64,000 nucleotides of DNA from Balaenoptera acutorostrata. Its lineage: Eukaryota; Chordata; Mammalia; Artiodactyla; Balaenopteridae. The stretch spans positions 65,369,603 through 65,433,602 of the forward strand of contig NC_080081.1 in the NCBI RefSeq assembly GCF_949987535.1, in the 5' to 3' direction. Positions 53,701 through 58,030 of this stretch are shown here, in pieces (the stretch's first letter is position 1; every line of letters starts with the position of its first letter). A model generated the notes under the pieces. The model had not been told where the DNA came from, did no database searches, and saw only the letters and a program-made list of their open reading frames with translations. The position numbers and the translations under genes were made by a program.

Positions 53701-56700
53701 AACTTCTAAGCTTAAAAATGGTCTTAATAAGTTCCAGCGTTTCAGATGTTGTCCCAGTCTGATATCATATCCTAAGACTGTGACTTCTCTCTTCATATTT
53801 TGAATTTTACTTAACCTCTGTGGAGATATTGTTTAGTTAAAACTGTAAAGTGCAGATCTAGAGAACAGAGGAACTAACACAGATTTATAAGTACTGCAGG
53901 TGAAAACTGGTGGAGAGTTTTATGGGTTTGATTTCCTCGTCTCAGGCGAACATAAAACAGAGGATTTGAAAAGTCTAATTTGAGATCCCTCATAAAGGCT
54001 TCCAGACAGAAAGTTGTACCCTTTGCAGCTGTTCTTACGGTGTGGGCCTCGGCTGGCAGAGCCAACTTACGAAGGCCTGCCTGGTACGCTAAAATTCTTG
54101 CTGCACCCATGAAAATAAGCAGGCCAAACCCAGTGACAGCAGCCTTCTTTTGGAATAAGAATCATCCCCTTTGAGGGAGATCAAGGTGGTGGAGTAGGAG
54201 AACACTGAGCTTACCTCCCCCCACGAACACATCAAAAACACAACTACTTGTGGAGCTACCTGGAGGCTGGCGGAAAGGCCCTTCTACGGCCGAGGCTGTA
54301 AAGAAAAATCCACATGGAGGCTGGTAGGAAGGGAGGAGAAGTGATCTGGTCGAGACCTGCACCCTTGGTGGGGGACCCAGACGTGGAGGGGGGTGTCGCG
54401 GGCTTGGGGAGCCTCCCTGGGGAGCAAGGGGTTTGAGCCACACGTTTGGCACGCCAGCCCTGGGGTCTGACACCAGAAGGATGAGTCCCCTTAGCTGCGT
54501 TGAAAGCCAGTGGGCCTCACGGGAGGCTGTGAAACACTGAGACCTCACTCAGAGAGCGGTTTCTTATACCCCCGTCCTGGCAGACGCAGCAGCCTGAGAA
54601 CCCTGACCAGGGGGAAAGCAGCCTTGGCCGGTGCTCGGTCACTGCCCACAGGTAGGAGGAGTGAAACTACGCCAGGGCAGGGGCTGACATTGCCAGCAGG
54701 AAAGAAAGCAGCTCGGTAGTGAGGCACCAACCCCTCCGGCCCTGACCCAGCCTCTAACCAAGGGTGCACAGCGGGGAAGATGTAAAACCAGCACAGAAGT
54801 GCAGCCCCAAGGCCTTGAGCCCCTGCTGCATCCCAAACCCAGGTGGAGACTGCCGTCTCTCTCACACACAGGGTCGCACCTGGCTCCAGCTCTAGCCCCT
54901 CCATCTCCAGCCCCGCTTCCCACCAGGGTGGCGGCTGCCACCGCACCCCAGGGGCAGATGGGACCTGTGTTCACTTCTCCCACCAAAGCCGCTGAGCATA
55001 TGCGGAGCGCATAGTCCTGCACAAGGGCACGCCTTCACGACTGGGATGGGTGACTGATCCACTTAACTTCATAGAGACAGAGAAAGGTCAACAGAATGAG
55101 AAGACAAAGGAGTATGTTTCAAATGAAAGAACAGCAAAGAAAAAAAAAAAAAACCCCTAAAGAACAATCTTCCTTTGAGATTATGATCACAACAGACTGT
55201 CAGGAAAAAGTGTGATAGATTCTGAAATGGGCAGTATCTTCTCTAGGCCCACCTCCAGGGTTACCTTCACCTCTCATGGTCTTTAAGCTATTTTACAACT
55301 CTAAGTTGTAGAAAACTGATAATAATGCAAATAACTTTTGTACATAAAAATGCAAATTATCTGTGTCTAGCAGAATGCAACTGATTATTGACCTGTTTTG
55401 TATTTATTTGTAAATTCATTTCATCATTCCTTATCTGCCCAAAAATGTGCAGTACTTTGAAACAGCTGTAGCATTTTACTGGTTCCTTAGTAATACGTTA
55501 AAATTTTTGACGTGTTAAAAAATGCATGTACAGGACAGTGCTATGGCATGCAACAATTTCTGTAAAATGGAAGGAGAATATATTTGTTCATGTGTATTTA
55601 CATATATAAAACCTCTGGGAGAATATATATTCATATTTGACTATACATGCATAAAGAACTAGAAACTAGTAATAGGGGTTATCTGTTTGGGGCTGGAGAA
55701 CTAAACAGGTGGGAGATAAGGAAAATGGAGACTTTTCACTTCATGCCTTTTATACCTTTTATTTATTTTTTTAAAAGATTTTTTATTTTATTTATTTATT
55801 TATTTATTTATTTATTTTACGGCTGTGTTGGGTCTTCATTTCTGTGCGAGGGCTCTCTCTAGTTGCGGCGAGCGGGGGCCACTCCTCATCGCGGTGCGCG
55901 GGCCTCTCACTATCGCGGCCTCTCTTGTTGCGGAGCACAGGCTCCAGACGCACAGGCTCAGTAGTTGTGGCTCACGGGCCTAGTTGCTCCGCGGCATGTG
56001 GGATCTTCCCAGACCAGGGCTCGAACCCGTGTTCCCTGCATTGGCAGGCAGACTCTCAACCACTGCGCCACCAGGGAAGCCCCCTTTTATTTTTAAATCA
56101 TGCAAATATACTTAAATTATTTTTAAAAATTTTAAATTGTGTGGAAATTAATTTAAGCTCATAAAGCAATGCCCTTTTCCTGTCATGTGGTAAGTGTTTG
56201 ACTTCGTTTAGCTCTGCATTTCACTGACTTCTGGTTGACATCAGTAGAAGGAAGTTCTGCAGGTAGATGGGACAGAGGGAACTGAGGCAAAGAAACCATG
56301 ATTCCTCATGACAAATTAATTGTGTTAGTGAGAACAAAATTAAATGAACACAAAACAAACTTTAATATAACAATTAAGAATGATGGATATATGACTTTAT
56401 TAGAGTATTTGTTTTAGTTCTGTACCTTTAGTTCTGTGCATATTTAAGTGAAATATAAAGGAAAGCCGGAAAAATTAATTGGAGGCTTGAGAAACCAGCC
56501 CTTTGATGAAATGCTGAAGTGGGTCAATTAAATTGAAAAAAAAAAAAAAGGGGGAAGAAACCATTTGTCTGTAAATATATGCTGAACATAGCAGGAATGT
56601 TTGGATACAGCTCTCCTGTATTTTCCATAAACTGGATTTAAACTAGGGCAAGAGGAATTTAGACTATTTATTATTAAGAAACATCACAATTAGAAGGCCG

Positions 56701-57119
56701 AAGAAAGCAACACATCAACAAGAAAGGTTGCACGTCCCCTTCCCTAATTTTTTTTTTTTTCTATGAAGGTAAAGTGATGAGATTCTAAATCTTAGATGAA
56801 CAATGTCTGTTTTTTTTTTTTTCCTCCAGCCTTATAAATTCTGCTTTAGGGGACAGAACTGAACTTGAAGCCTTGTCTCTCAAAGACAAAATCCATGCAA
56901 GAGCCAAATGATTCAATATTGACACATTGTTAGCTGGGATAATTTTTTCTCTTTTTAATCTGTATTGTTAATTGGTGAGACATTTTGATCTTTGCTCTAA
57001 CCAGCCTAACTTTTTAATTTCATTCAGGTGTTGGAAAAGGCAATGGAAATGATCTAAAAGTACAAATAATAATGCAACGAAAGCCTGTCTTTTTCTGTTC
57101 TGCTTCCAAAAACTGTGGG
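5976..57119 (+). CDS. TPTE2: Voltage-sensing phosphatase (TPTE/TPTE2 type), partial, 18 exons in window
   Basis: This entry covers the whole gene span; exons are listed separately. The family couples a voltage-sensor domain in the membrane to a PTEN-like phosphoinositide phosphatase; mammalian members are mainly known from testis. The joined exons give about 462 codons: cytoplasmic N-terminus, S1-S4, a basic linker ending [10 protein letters not shown], a phosphatase domain with HCKGGKGRTGT, and the first strands of the C2 domain. Every exon has AG before it and GT after it, and all phases join without a frameshift or stop, so the gene looks functional. The usual start-codon exon would lie upstream of the L1 at 1-5610 or beyond the window, and the last 80-100 residues of C2 lie beyond 64000. 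I call it TPTE2 because non-primate mammals generally have one copy; TPTE versus TPTE2 cannot be settled from sequence alone. Confidence 0.9.
6882..6935 (+). CDS. TPTE2: Candidate N-terminal mini-exon B
   Basis: A 54-nt phase 2-2 segment follows 'ttttaatcctttag' and precedes 'gtgaga'. It encodes [17 protein letters not shown]. Its first six residues equal those of mini-exon A, and the flanking introns are homologous, so A and B are duplicates. No stop is present in this phase. Confidence 0.55.
7376..7674 (+). mobile_element. Full-length CHR-2-like SINE
   Basis: This roughly 300-bp tRNA-derived SINE runs from 'gagcttccctggtggcgcag' through 'acgggttcgagccctggtct' to an AAATAA-rich tail and poly(A). 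The flanks share 'gtctata' on both sides, a likely target-site duplication. It inserted into the end of array unit B, which explains that unit's extra length. Confidence 0.93.
7908..7961 (+). CDS. TPTE2: Candidate N-terminal mini-exon C
   Basis: A 54-nt phase 2-2 segment after 'aatcctttag' and before 'gtgaga' encodes [17 protein letters not shown]. It has the same length and phase as mini-exon B and sits at the same place in its unit, but the peptide has diverged strongly. Codon phases to B (Thr at the join) and D (Ser at the join) are compatible. Confidence 0.5.
8886..8921 (+). CDS. TPTE2: Candidate N-terminal mini-exon D
   Basis: A 36-nt phase 2-2 segment after 'aatcctttag' and before 'gtgaga' encodes [11 protein letters not shown]. 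Joined to the next exon it gives ...[11 protein letters not shown], which lines up with the ...SESVLARLSK stretch I recall from primate TPTE. That is the best evidence that this array exon is spliced into the gene. Confidence 0.58.
9206..9240 (+). pseudogene. Decayed mini-exon in array unit E
   Basis: This is the place in unit E that matches mini-exons A to D. The acceptor reads 'ccttcac' instead of 'cctttag', and the shared phase meets TGA after five codons. It appears to be a dead copy of the duplicated exon. Confidence 0.6.
9340..9420 (+). repeat. Purine-rich (AGAGAC)n low-complexity tract
   Basis: This is a run of 'gagagagtgagacagagaga'-type sequence. A similar GA-rich tract occurs at 6995-7035 in unit B, so such tracts recur at the same place in the array. 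Confidence 0.75.
9635..9700 (+). CDS. TPTE2: Voltage-sensing phosphatase exon, end of cytoplasmic N-terminus
   Basis: A 66-nt phase 2-2 exon with acceptor 'ggttaaag' and strong donor 'gtaagt' encodes [20 protein letters not shown] plus His, then splits a Tyr codon with the next exon. The acidic LSK...ED stretch matches the segment just before S1 in the TPTE family. Two in-frame ATGs open the exon. The second has A at -3 and G at +4, so it could start a shorter protein lacking the mini-exons. Confidence 0.82.
9701..10265 (+). other. Intron sequence, nothing recognised
   Basis: AT-rich intronic sequence between the 9635 exon and an L1 3' end. I see no open coding segment and no clear repeat. 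Confidence 0.5.
10268..10441 (+). mobile_element. 3' end of a LINE-1
   Basis: The block 'gaaactaatataatattgta' followed by 'aatcaattgtacttcaaaaa' is the typical 3' UTR terminus of artiodactyl and cetacean L1s, in + orientation. It is a short 5'-truncated insertion of about 170 bp. Confidence 0.82.
10442..11330 (+). other. Intron sequence, nothing recognised
   Basis: AT-rich intron with short chance frames only. No splice-bounded coding segment resembling the phosphatase was found. Confidence 0.5.
11330..12200 (-). mobile_element. Old L1 3' fragment, probable
   Basis: The + strand reads 'gtataatatttcatggtata' and later 'aatgatgaataactttgaga', resembling the complement of old L1 3' UTR blocks. 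The match is diffuse and the borders are uncertain. Confidence 0.4.
12290..12500 (+). mobile_element. LINE-2 3' end
   Basis: The order 'ctgtatctccagtgcctcaa', 'acatagtaggcactcagtga' and 'gttgaatgaatgaa' is the characteristic 3' terminus of L2, an ancient mammalian LINE. Confidence 0.8.
12640..14335 (-). mobile_element. Old L1 fragment (ORF1 and 5' UTR) with nested L1 3' end
   Basis: The minus strand carries a degenerate L1 ORF1 region (12880-13625 and 13855-13950) followed by a GC-richer 5' UTR-like stretch to about 14335. A separate L1 3' end, including 'ttattgatgtatagttgatt', is inserted at about 13630-13850 in the same orientation. All frames are broken. Confidence 0.75.
14905..15095 (-). 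mobile_element. 5'-truncated CHR-2-like SINE
   Basis: The T-rich tail and the 'ggctgtgttgggtcttcgtt' half of the SINE are present, but the tRNA-like head is missing. The flanks 'caaatagaggggt' and 'tcaatagtgagag' look like diverged target-site duplications inside the L1. Confidence 0.8.
16154..16202 (+). repeat. (TA)n microsatellite
   Basis: This is an almost pure TA run of about 48 bp, followed within 20 bp by a second short TA run. It is likely length-variable. Confidence 0.95.
16240..16680 (+). other. Unidentified 440-bp insertion within old L1
   Basis: GC content is clearly higher than in the flanking L1, and L1 sequence resumes after 16690. There is no long conserved frame. It may be an LTR or part of a retrocopy; I cannot name it. 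Confidence 0.4.
17150..18440 (+). other. Intron sequence, nothing recognised
   Basis: Mixed-composition intron, GC-richer at 17800-18330. No exon of the phosphatase and no clear repeat was recognised. Open frames here are short and lack homology that I know. Confidence 0.45.
18440..18600 (+). mobile_element. MIR SINE relic
   Basis: The order 'gatgacttgcccagga', 'cacagctcactcatgggaga', 'gctggaacacacatctcttc' follows the 3' half of the ancient MIR SINE. Confidence 0.6.
18866..18916 (+). CDS. TPTE2: Voltage-sensing phosphatase exon, start of S1
   Basis: A 51-nt exon encodes [16 protein letters not shown] and ends in a split Arg codon; the donor is 'gtatgt'. It matches the SKIKKIV...SSF segment that enters helix S1 in TPTE proteins. 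The acceptor is a CAGCAG tandem (18863-18868), so use of the second AG would start the exon at 18869 and drop one Ser without changing frame. Confidence 0.9.
18917..20091 (+). other. Intron sequence, nothing recognised
   Basis: AT-rich intron between the two S1 exons, with no repeat or RNA gene recognised. Confidence 0.5.
20092..20253 (+). CDS. TPTE2: Voltage-sensing phosphatase exon, S1-S2
   Basis: A 162-nt exon (acceptor 'gttgtag', donor 'gtaagt') encodes the rest of S1 ([20 protein letters not shown]), a short loop with YIPLEYHS, and S2 ([20 protein letters not shown]). The S1 Asp (VDVSL) and the acidic/basic residues of S2 (MDVFLRVF) are kept. These form part of the countercharge network in voltage sensors. 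Phase joins both neighbours. Confidence 0.95.
20713..20831 (+). mobile_element. Short CHR-type SINE
   Basis: The order 'ggtacttccctggtggtcca', 'gagttcgatccctggtcggg' and an A-rich end identifies a short tRNA-derived SINE. It sits in the intron between the S2 and S3 exons. Confidence 0.88.
20832..21620 (+). other. Intron sequence, nothing recognised
   Basis: A moderately GC-rich stretch at 20890-21400 contains short open frames on both strands, but none has splice sites or a family match that I recognise. Confidence 0.4.
21622..21792 (-). mobile_element. Diverged CHR-type SINE
   Basis: The minus strand carries the tRNA-like head at 21792 and a tail of 'tatttatttattttggctgc' on the other side. 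The motif 'ttagttgcggcatgc' is present twice in tandem within it. Confidence 0.78.
21902..22021 (+). CDS. TPTE2: Voltage-sensing phosphatase exon, S3
   Basis: A 120-nt exon (acceptor 'ttattacag', donor 'gtaaga') encodes [20 protein letters not shown] and [19 protein letters not shown]. The hydrophobic run from SLDAA to IFYDF is helix S3, with the conserved S3 Asp in LDAAIIV. The leading YFSD motif matches the family. Confidence 0.95.
22022..23180 (+). other. Intron with weak ancient-repeat similarity
   Basis: Mostly unrecognised. At 22880-22915 'cagggcccactctagaccta' followed by 'ctgaatcgg' resembles the complement of a MER5-type hAT relic. Confidence 0.35.
23183..23445 (+). mobile_element. 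MER20-like hAT DNA transposon relic
   Basis: The order 'agtttctcaacaccagcact', 'ctgtcctgtgcatcggtact', 'ctctacccactagatgcaag', 'aaaatgtccctagacattgc' and 'ggttaagaaccactg' follows the MER20 consensus as I recall it, including its terminal inverted ends. A G-rich insertion (about 23360-23400) interrupts it. Confidence 0.8.
23508..23607 (+). CDS. TPTE2: Voltage-sensing phosphatase exon, S4 voltage sensor
   Basis: A 100-nt exon (acceptor 'ttgttag', donor 'gtaagt') encodes [20 protein letters not shown] and [13 protein letters not shown]. Every third residue from the first Arg reads R, R, I, R, H, H, R, the S4 pattern of mammalian TPTE proteins, which have fewer sensing arginines than sea-squirt VSP. 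The exon ends at a codon boundary. Confidence 0.95.
23751..23814 (+). CDS. TPTE2: Voltage-sensing phosphatase exon, phosphoinositide-binding linker
   Basis: A 64-nt exon (acceptor 'accctcag', donor 'gtttgt') encodes [20 protein letters not shown] plus Thr. The basic NKRRYKK stretch after S4 is the linker that couples sensor and phosphatase by binding membrane phosphoinositides. [10 protein letters not shown] begins the phosphatase fold, as in PTEN. The donor is less than ideal but uses GT. Confidence 0.95.
24583..24647 (+). CDS. TPTE2: Voltage-sensing phosphatase exon, start of phosphatase domain
   Basis: A 65-nt exon (acceptor 'gacttccag', donor 'gtaaga') encodes [20 protein letters not shown] plus Lys. 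It is the early phosphatase segment corresponding to the IIAMGFPA region of PTEN. It is followed by a 12.7-kb intron. Confidence 0.95.
24776..25270 (+). repeat. Ancient interspersed-repeat-like segment
   Basis: Text such as 'aacagcaaacatttactttg', 'gcagcaactgggcatctgag' and 'ggcattgctggatggctc' has the flavour of an old DNA transposon or LTR relic, but I cannot fix the family. Confidence 0.3.
25271..26579 (+). other. Intron sequence, nothing recognised
   Basis: AT-rich intron with short frames only. Confidence 0.45.
26580..27630 (+). repeat. AT-rich region with repeated and inverted 'agaaacagaaaaa' motifs
   Basis: This is about 1 kb of nearly pure A/T with TATATAAT-like words. A motif 'cttatagaaacagaaaaata' recurs near 26585, 26945 and 27130, each time followed by 'acatttccncct' and an 'ataat' run. 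Near 27585-27625 a related motif appears on the opposite strand ('ttctaagggagcaaa', 'ttttctgtttctg'), so the block is bounded by inverted copies and could fold on itself. Confidence 0.8.
27885..28790 (+). CDS. L1 ORF1 protein, full length
   Basis: A 301-codon frame begins [20 protein letters not shown]. An N-terminal coiled coil occupies about residues 40-110, followed by an RNA-recognition domain (about 135-230, with [20 protein letters not shown]) and a C-terminal domain (230-301) ending QQMLKELL. The protein is the nucleic-acid chaperone that trimerises on L1 RNA. The copy has no internal stop. Without a 5' UTR it has no promoter of its own, but it lies in the sense strand of a host intron. 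Confidence 0.9.
   Translation: MKRQRAMYQMKEQEKTPEKQLNEVEIGNLPEKEFRIMIVKMIQDLGIRMEAKIEKMQEMINKDLEELKNKQTEMTNTITEMKTTLEGINSRITEAEERISDLEDRMVEFTAAEQTKEKRMKRNEDSLRDLWDNIKRNNIRIIGVPEGEEREKGPEKIFEEIIVENFPNMGKEIATQVQEAQRVPYRINPRRNMPRHIVIKVAKIKDKEKLLKAAREKRQITYKGTPIRLTADFSAETLQARREWHDILKVMKGKNLQPRLLYPARISFRFDGEIKSFTDKQKLREFSTTKPALQQMLKELL
28849..32666 (+). pseudogene. L1 ORF2 (endonuclease/reverse transcriptase) with one frameshift
   Basis: The first 1097 codons (to 32142) are open. The endonuclease has NVNGLN near residue 14, Glu42 in [18 protein letters not shown] and SDHNAMRLE. The reverse transcriptase has FADD at residues 699-702. A single-base loss relative to the minus-strand copy, near 32130-32136, shifts the frame to a stop. 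The remaining C-terminus, with its Cys cluster ([19 protein letters not shown]), continues in another frame to 32666. The full span would be about 1270 codons, normal for L1. It is a transposon gene, recently inactivated by appearance. Confidence 0.92.
32897..33140 (+). repeat. Three-copy tandem repeat, 82-bp period
   Basis: The block 'atgttaatataaatgtttca' plus 'gacattaca(t/g)gaaa' and 'ttctaaaaatcttatat' occurs three times, with 'tcagacatt' starting at 32929, 33011 and 33093. Copies are almost identical. A smaller internal duplication, 'ggaaatatgtatggaaatat', is present in copies two and three. It directly follows the L1 tail. Confidence 0.93.
33190..33850 (+). other. Possible retrocopy 3' end with AATAAA and A-rich tail
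   Basis: Ordinary-composition sequence ends in 'tgtaaaaataaaatacagtg', a GT run and several long A runs. This looks like the 3' UTR and tail of a processed transcript on the + strand. No coding homology was recognised, so the source gene is unknown. Confidence 0.4.
33882..34175 (+). mobile_element. Full-length CHR-2-like SINE
   Basis: This is a complete tRNA-derived SINE from 'agggcttccctggtggtgca' to an AAATAAATAA tail. 'aaaaaaaatcta' occurs on both sides as a probable target-site duplication. It separates the + strand A-rich tail from the minus-strand PPP4R2 pseudogene. Confidence 0.93.
34440..35060 (-). pseudogene. PPP4R2: Processed pseudogene of PPP4R2 (C-terminal part)
   Basis: The minus strand encodes, without introns, an acidic tail matching protein phosphatase 4 regulatory subunit 2 as I recall it: [20 protein letters not shown], then [18 protein letters not shown], then [20 protein letters not shown], and, in another frame, [20 protein letters not shown] and EPMEQ. 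There is a frameshift near 34575, further disruption around 34690-34760, and the normal stop is lost. The 5' end is cut at about 35060 next to a TTCC-rich tract. PPP4R2 targets the PP4 phosphatase; this copy is dead. Confidence 0.85.
35063..35180 (+). repeat. (TTCC)n and CT-rich low-complexity tract
   Basis: A pyrimidine run of TTCC units grades into CCCTCC and TCTC. It marks the border between the PPP4R2 pseudogene and an old L1. Confidence 0.95.
35185..37010 (-). mobile_element. Old L1 (3' UTR and ORF2 end), split by a SINE
   Basis: The minus strand shows L1 ORF2 C-terminal fragments such as [20 protein letters not shown] (near 35850) and [18 protein letters not shown] (near 36420), with multiple breaks. 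It continues after the SINE at 36510-36822 to about 37010. It belongs to an older subfamily than the L1 at 27868. Confidence 0.85.
36510..36822 (-). mobile_element. CHR-2-like SINE with (ATTT)n tail
   Basis: The tail is a pure TTTA run of about 45 bp on the + strand, and the tRNA-like head ends at 'caccagggaagccc'. 'tctcaattct' and 'cctcaattct' flank it. It was inserted in the older L1. Confidence 0.93.
37314..37374 (+). CDS. TPTE2: Voltage-sensing phosphatase exon, phosphatase domain
   Basis: A 61-nt exon (acceptor 'cttttttag', donor 'gtatgt') encodes [20 protein letters not shown] and begins a split Ser codon. [10 protein letters not shown] is a PTP-fold strand shared with PTEN (HYKIYNLCAE type). 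Confidence 0.95.
37375..38144 (+). other. Intron sequence, nothing recognised
   Basis: No repeat or further exon was recognised. Confidence 0.5.
38145..38226 (+). CDS. TPTE2: Voltage-sensing phosphatase exon with general-acid loop
   Basis: An 82-nt exon (acceptor 'atttcag', donor 'gtaagt') encodes [20 protein letters not shown] plus HNVPSL. The Asp before HNVP corresponds to the catalytic acid loop (DHNPP in PTEN). It is intact. Confidence 0.95.
38331..38419 (+). CDS. TPTE2: Voltage-sensing phosphatase exon, first half of active-site loop
   Basis: An 89-nt exon (acceptor 'ggaatcag', donor 'gtaaaa') encodes [20 protein letters not shown] and AVIHCKGGK. It carries the catalytic Cys of the CX5R loop. 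The residue two after the Cys is Gly, as in voltage-sensing phosphatases, where PTEN has Ala. The exon ends one base into the next Gly codon. The upstream pyrimidine tract is fair. Confidence 0.95.
38420..39600 (+). other. Intron with a short GA-rich tract
   Basis: A purine-rich stretch lies at 38548-38640. Otherwise nothing is recognised before the old L1. Confidence 0.5.
39881..40207 (-). mobile_element. CHR-2-like SINE
   Basis: This is a complete minus-strand SINE with a GATT-repeat tail. 'aaagtttcgcttttt' on both sides is a clear target-site duplication. Confidence 0.94.
41747..41788 (+). repeat. (CA)n microsatellite
   Basis: A run of about 15 CA units, ending in 'agcacacag'. Confidence 0.95.
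42330..42355 (+). repeat. (TG)n microsatellite
   Basis: A run of about 12 TG units inside the old L1. Confidence 0.92.
43881..45408 (+). other. Intron sequence, mostly unrecognised
   Basis: At 44505-44560 'tttttcaaactatgggttgc' resembles a common old DNA-transposon relic. The same opening recurs at 46405. No coding segment was recognised. Confidence 0.4.
45409..45470 (+). CDS. TPTE2: Voltage-sensing phosphatase exon, second half of active-site loop
   Basis: A 62-nt exon (acceptor 'cttttctag', donor 'gtatga') completes the Gly codon and encodes [20 protein letters not shown]. The Arg directly after the join is the invariant CX5R arginine that binds substrate phosphate. The loop is thus HCKGGKGRTGT, complete. 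Confidence 0.96.
45471..46646 (+). other. Intron sequence, nothing firm recognised
   Basis: A stretch of overlapping open frames at 45915-46338 has no recognised homology. A GT/GA microsatellite lies at 46550-46600. Confidence 0.4.
46647..46770 (+). mobile_element. Short CHR-type SINE
   Basis: It begins 'gagggacttctctggaggtc' and ends with an AAATAAATAAAT tail. Confidence 0.87.
47150..47230 (+). CDS. TPTE2: Voltage-sensing phosphatase exon with TI-loop segment
   Basis: An 81-nt exon (acceptor 'tttttatag', donor 'gtaagt') encodes [20 protein letters not shown] plus [17 protein letters not shown] is highly conserved in the family. The Glu in GIETPSQ corresponds to the substrate-gating loop described in sea-squirt VSP. 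It is a symmetric, whole-codon exon. Confidence 0.95.
47231..48450 (+). other. Intron with GT and CA microsatellites
   Basis: A GT/AGAGAC tract lies at 47638-47730 and a CA run at 48026-48044. Nothing else was firmly recognised. Confidence 0.5.
48450..48915 (+). mobile_element. MIR relic interrupted by a CHR-2-like SINE
   Basis: MIR text ('cccattttatagactgggaa', 'atcgaggttcaggg') runs to 48568 and resumes at 48853 ('ctcaaatccagatctttcag'). Between them, a complete minus-strand SINE occupies 48569-48852. The 18-bp sequence at 48551-48568 is repeated exactly at 48853-48870, so the insertion is fairly recent. Confidence 0.9.
48916..50799 (+). other. Intron sequence, nothing recognised
   Basis: GC content rises from about 49400. 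No repeat family or extra exon was recognised. Confidence 0.45.
50800..50905 (+). CDS. TPTE2: Voltage-sensing phosphatase exon, phosphatase-C2 junction
   Basis: A 106-nt exon (acceptor 'gttttgcag', donor 'gtaagt') encodes [20 protein letters not shown] and [15 protein letters not shown]. It spans the last phosphatase helix (RFVGYF) and the first C2 strand ([11 protein letters not shown]), as in PTEN-family proteins. Confidence 0.94.
50906..53106 (+). other. GC-rich intron sequence
   Basis: The stretch 51100-52900 is GC-richer than its surroundings and has several overlapping open frames on both strands. None has codon bias, splice borders or homology I recognise. CpG is not dense enough by eye to call an island. 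Confidence 0.4.
53107..53373 (-). mobile_element. CHR-2-like SINE
   Basis: A minus-strand SINE with small internal deletions, flanked by 'caatcaagt' on both sides. Confidence 0.9.
53860..54165 (-). pseudogene. Unidentified intronless coding-like fragment
   Basis: The minus strand has an open stretch reading [20 protein letters not shown], then [20 protein letters not shown], and ending SPAVLINLC with TAG at 53874. A hydrophobic segment ([16 protein letters not shown]) is followed by a polar tail. It abuts an L1 at 54166. It may be part of a retrocopy of a small membrane protein; I do not recognise the parent. Confidence 0.35.
54166..55160 (+). mobile_element. L1 5' UTR with the first codons of ORF1 only
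   Basis: It starts 'gagggagatcaaggtggtgg' and runs through a GC-rich 5' UTR. At 55098 an ORF1 start appears ([13 protein letters not shown]). The sequence leaves L1 near 55160, so the rest of the element is missing. This is the opposite of the usual 5' truncation. Confidence 0.72.
55161..55767 (+). other. Intron sequence, nothing recognised
   Basis: AT-rich; no repeat or exon was recognised. Confidence 0.45.
55768..56082 (-). mobile_element. Full-length CHR-2-like SINE
   Basis: A complete minus-strand SINE with a TTTA-repeat tail and a head ending 'caccagggaagccc'. 'ccttttattt' flanks both ends. Confidence 0.94.
56083..57027 (+). other. Intron sequence, nothing recognised
   Basis: AT-rich with two poly(T) runs (56748 and 56811). 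No exon was recognised. Confidence 0.5.
57028..57119 (+). CDS. TPTE2: Voltage-sensing phosphatase exon, C2 domain
   Basis: A 92-nt exon (acceptor 'cattcag', donor 'gtaaga') encodes [20 protein letters not shown] and [11 protein letters not shown], counting the first Gly codon that is split with the preceding exon. [11 protein letters not shown]...VFF matches the C2 strand DLKIQIEMEKK...VF of primate TPTE. It ends on a codon boundary. The next C2 exons were not found before 64000. Confidence 0.88.
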
Positions 57120-57479
57120 GTAAGAGAAAGCATGGAAACTGAAAATTCTAGTGTTTGTTTTAAATCTCAGTGTCAAATCAGCATGTTGCCCTCCCCACAC
57201 CATCACTCACCACAGGGAGAGGCTGTGTTGCTTTCTGCTTGCCATCCAACTTGGTGTCCCTGGGTTTGGATTTGAGTCAAGAGTTAAATTTATTTGTTCA
57301 AAATAGTTTTCAGGGGAAATAGTTTTCCAGAATATATTTTCAGTTCAGAGTGGTGCTTTGCCTTTCACTTTTCCACAGATGCCAAGCATGTTCCCAGGAA
57401 TCTATCAGAGTTTTAAATTCATGTATCTGGTCACTTTTAGCCATATTCTCTTCTTCTTGGTCATTTTTGTTATATGGCA

Positions 57480-57630
57480 CTGATTCTGAAATTTTAATGT
57501 GCATGAAAATCACCTAGAGACTGCTAAAGATGCAGATTCCTAAGTTATACCCCCAAAGTGTGATTCAGGAAATCTGGAAAGGGGCCCAGGAATCTCTAGA
57601 CTTCGCAATGTCTCAGGTGATTCTAACTCA
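57480..57630 (+). mobile_element. MER5A-like DNA transposon relic
   Basis: The order 'aatgtgcatgaaaatcacct', 'taaagatgcagattcctaag' and 'tgtctcaggtgattctaac' resembles the MER5A family. Confidence 0.6.
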
Positions 57631-57715
57631 GATATCCTGTGGGACTGCACTGTGAGAGACAATGCAGGGGTGTATGGATTGGGGAGGAATCTCTTTGGGA
57701 CCAAATAGTCAGTTT

Positions 57716-57719
<4 letters not shown>

Positions 57720-57750
<31 letters not shown>

Positions 57751-58030
57751 ATTTATTTATTTATTTATGGCTGTGTTGGGTCTTCGTTTCTGTGCGAGGG
57801 CTTTCTCCAGTTGTGGCAAGCGGGGGCCACTCTTCATCGCGGTGCGCGGGCCTCTCACTATTGCGGCCTCTCTTGTTGCGGAGCACAGGCTCCAGACGCG
57901 CAGGCTCAGTAATTGTGGCTCACGGGCCTAGTTGCTCTGCGGCATGTGGGATCTTCCCAGGCCAGGGCTCGAACCCGTGTCCCCTGCACTGGCAGGCAGA
58001 CTCTCAACCACTGCACCACCAGGGAAGCCC
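57720..58030 (-). mobile_element. Full-length CHR-2-like SINE
   Basis: A complete minus-strand SINE with a long poly(T) at its tail. 'gtcagttttctt' flanks both ends exactly. Confidence 0.95.
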
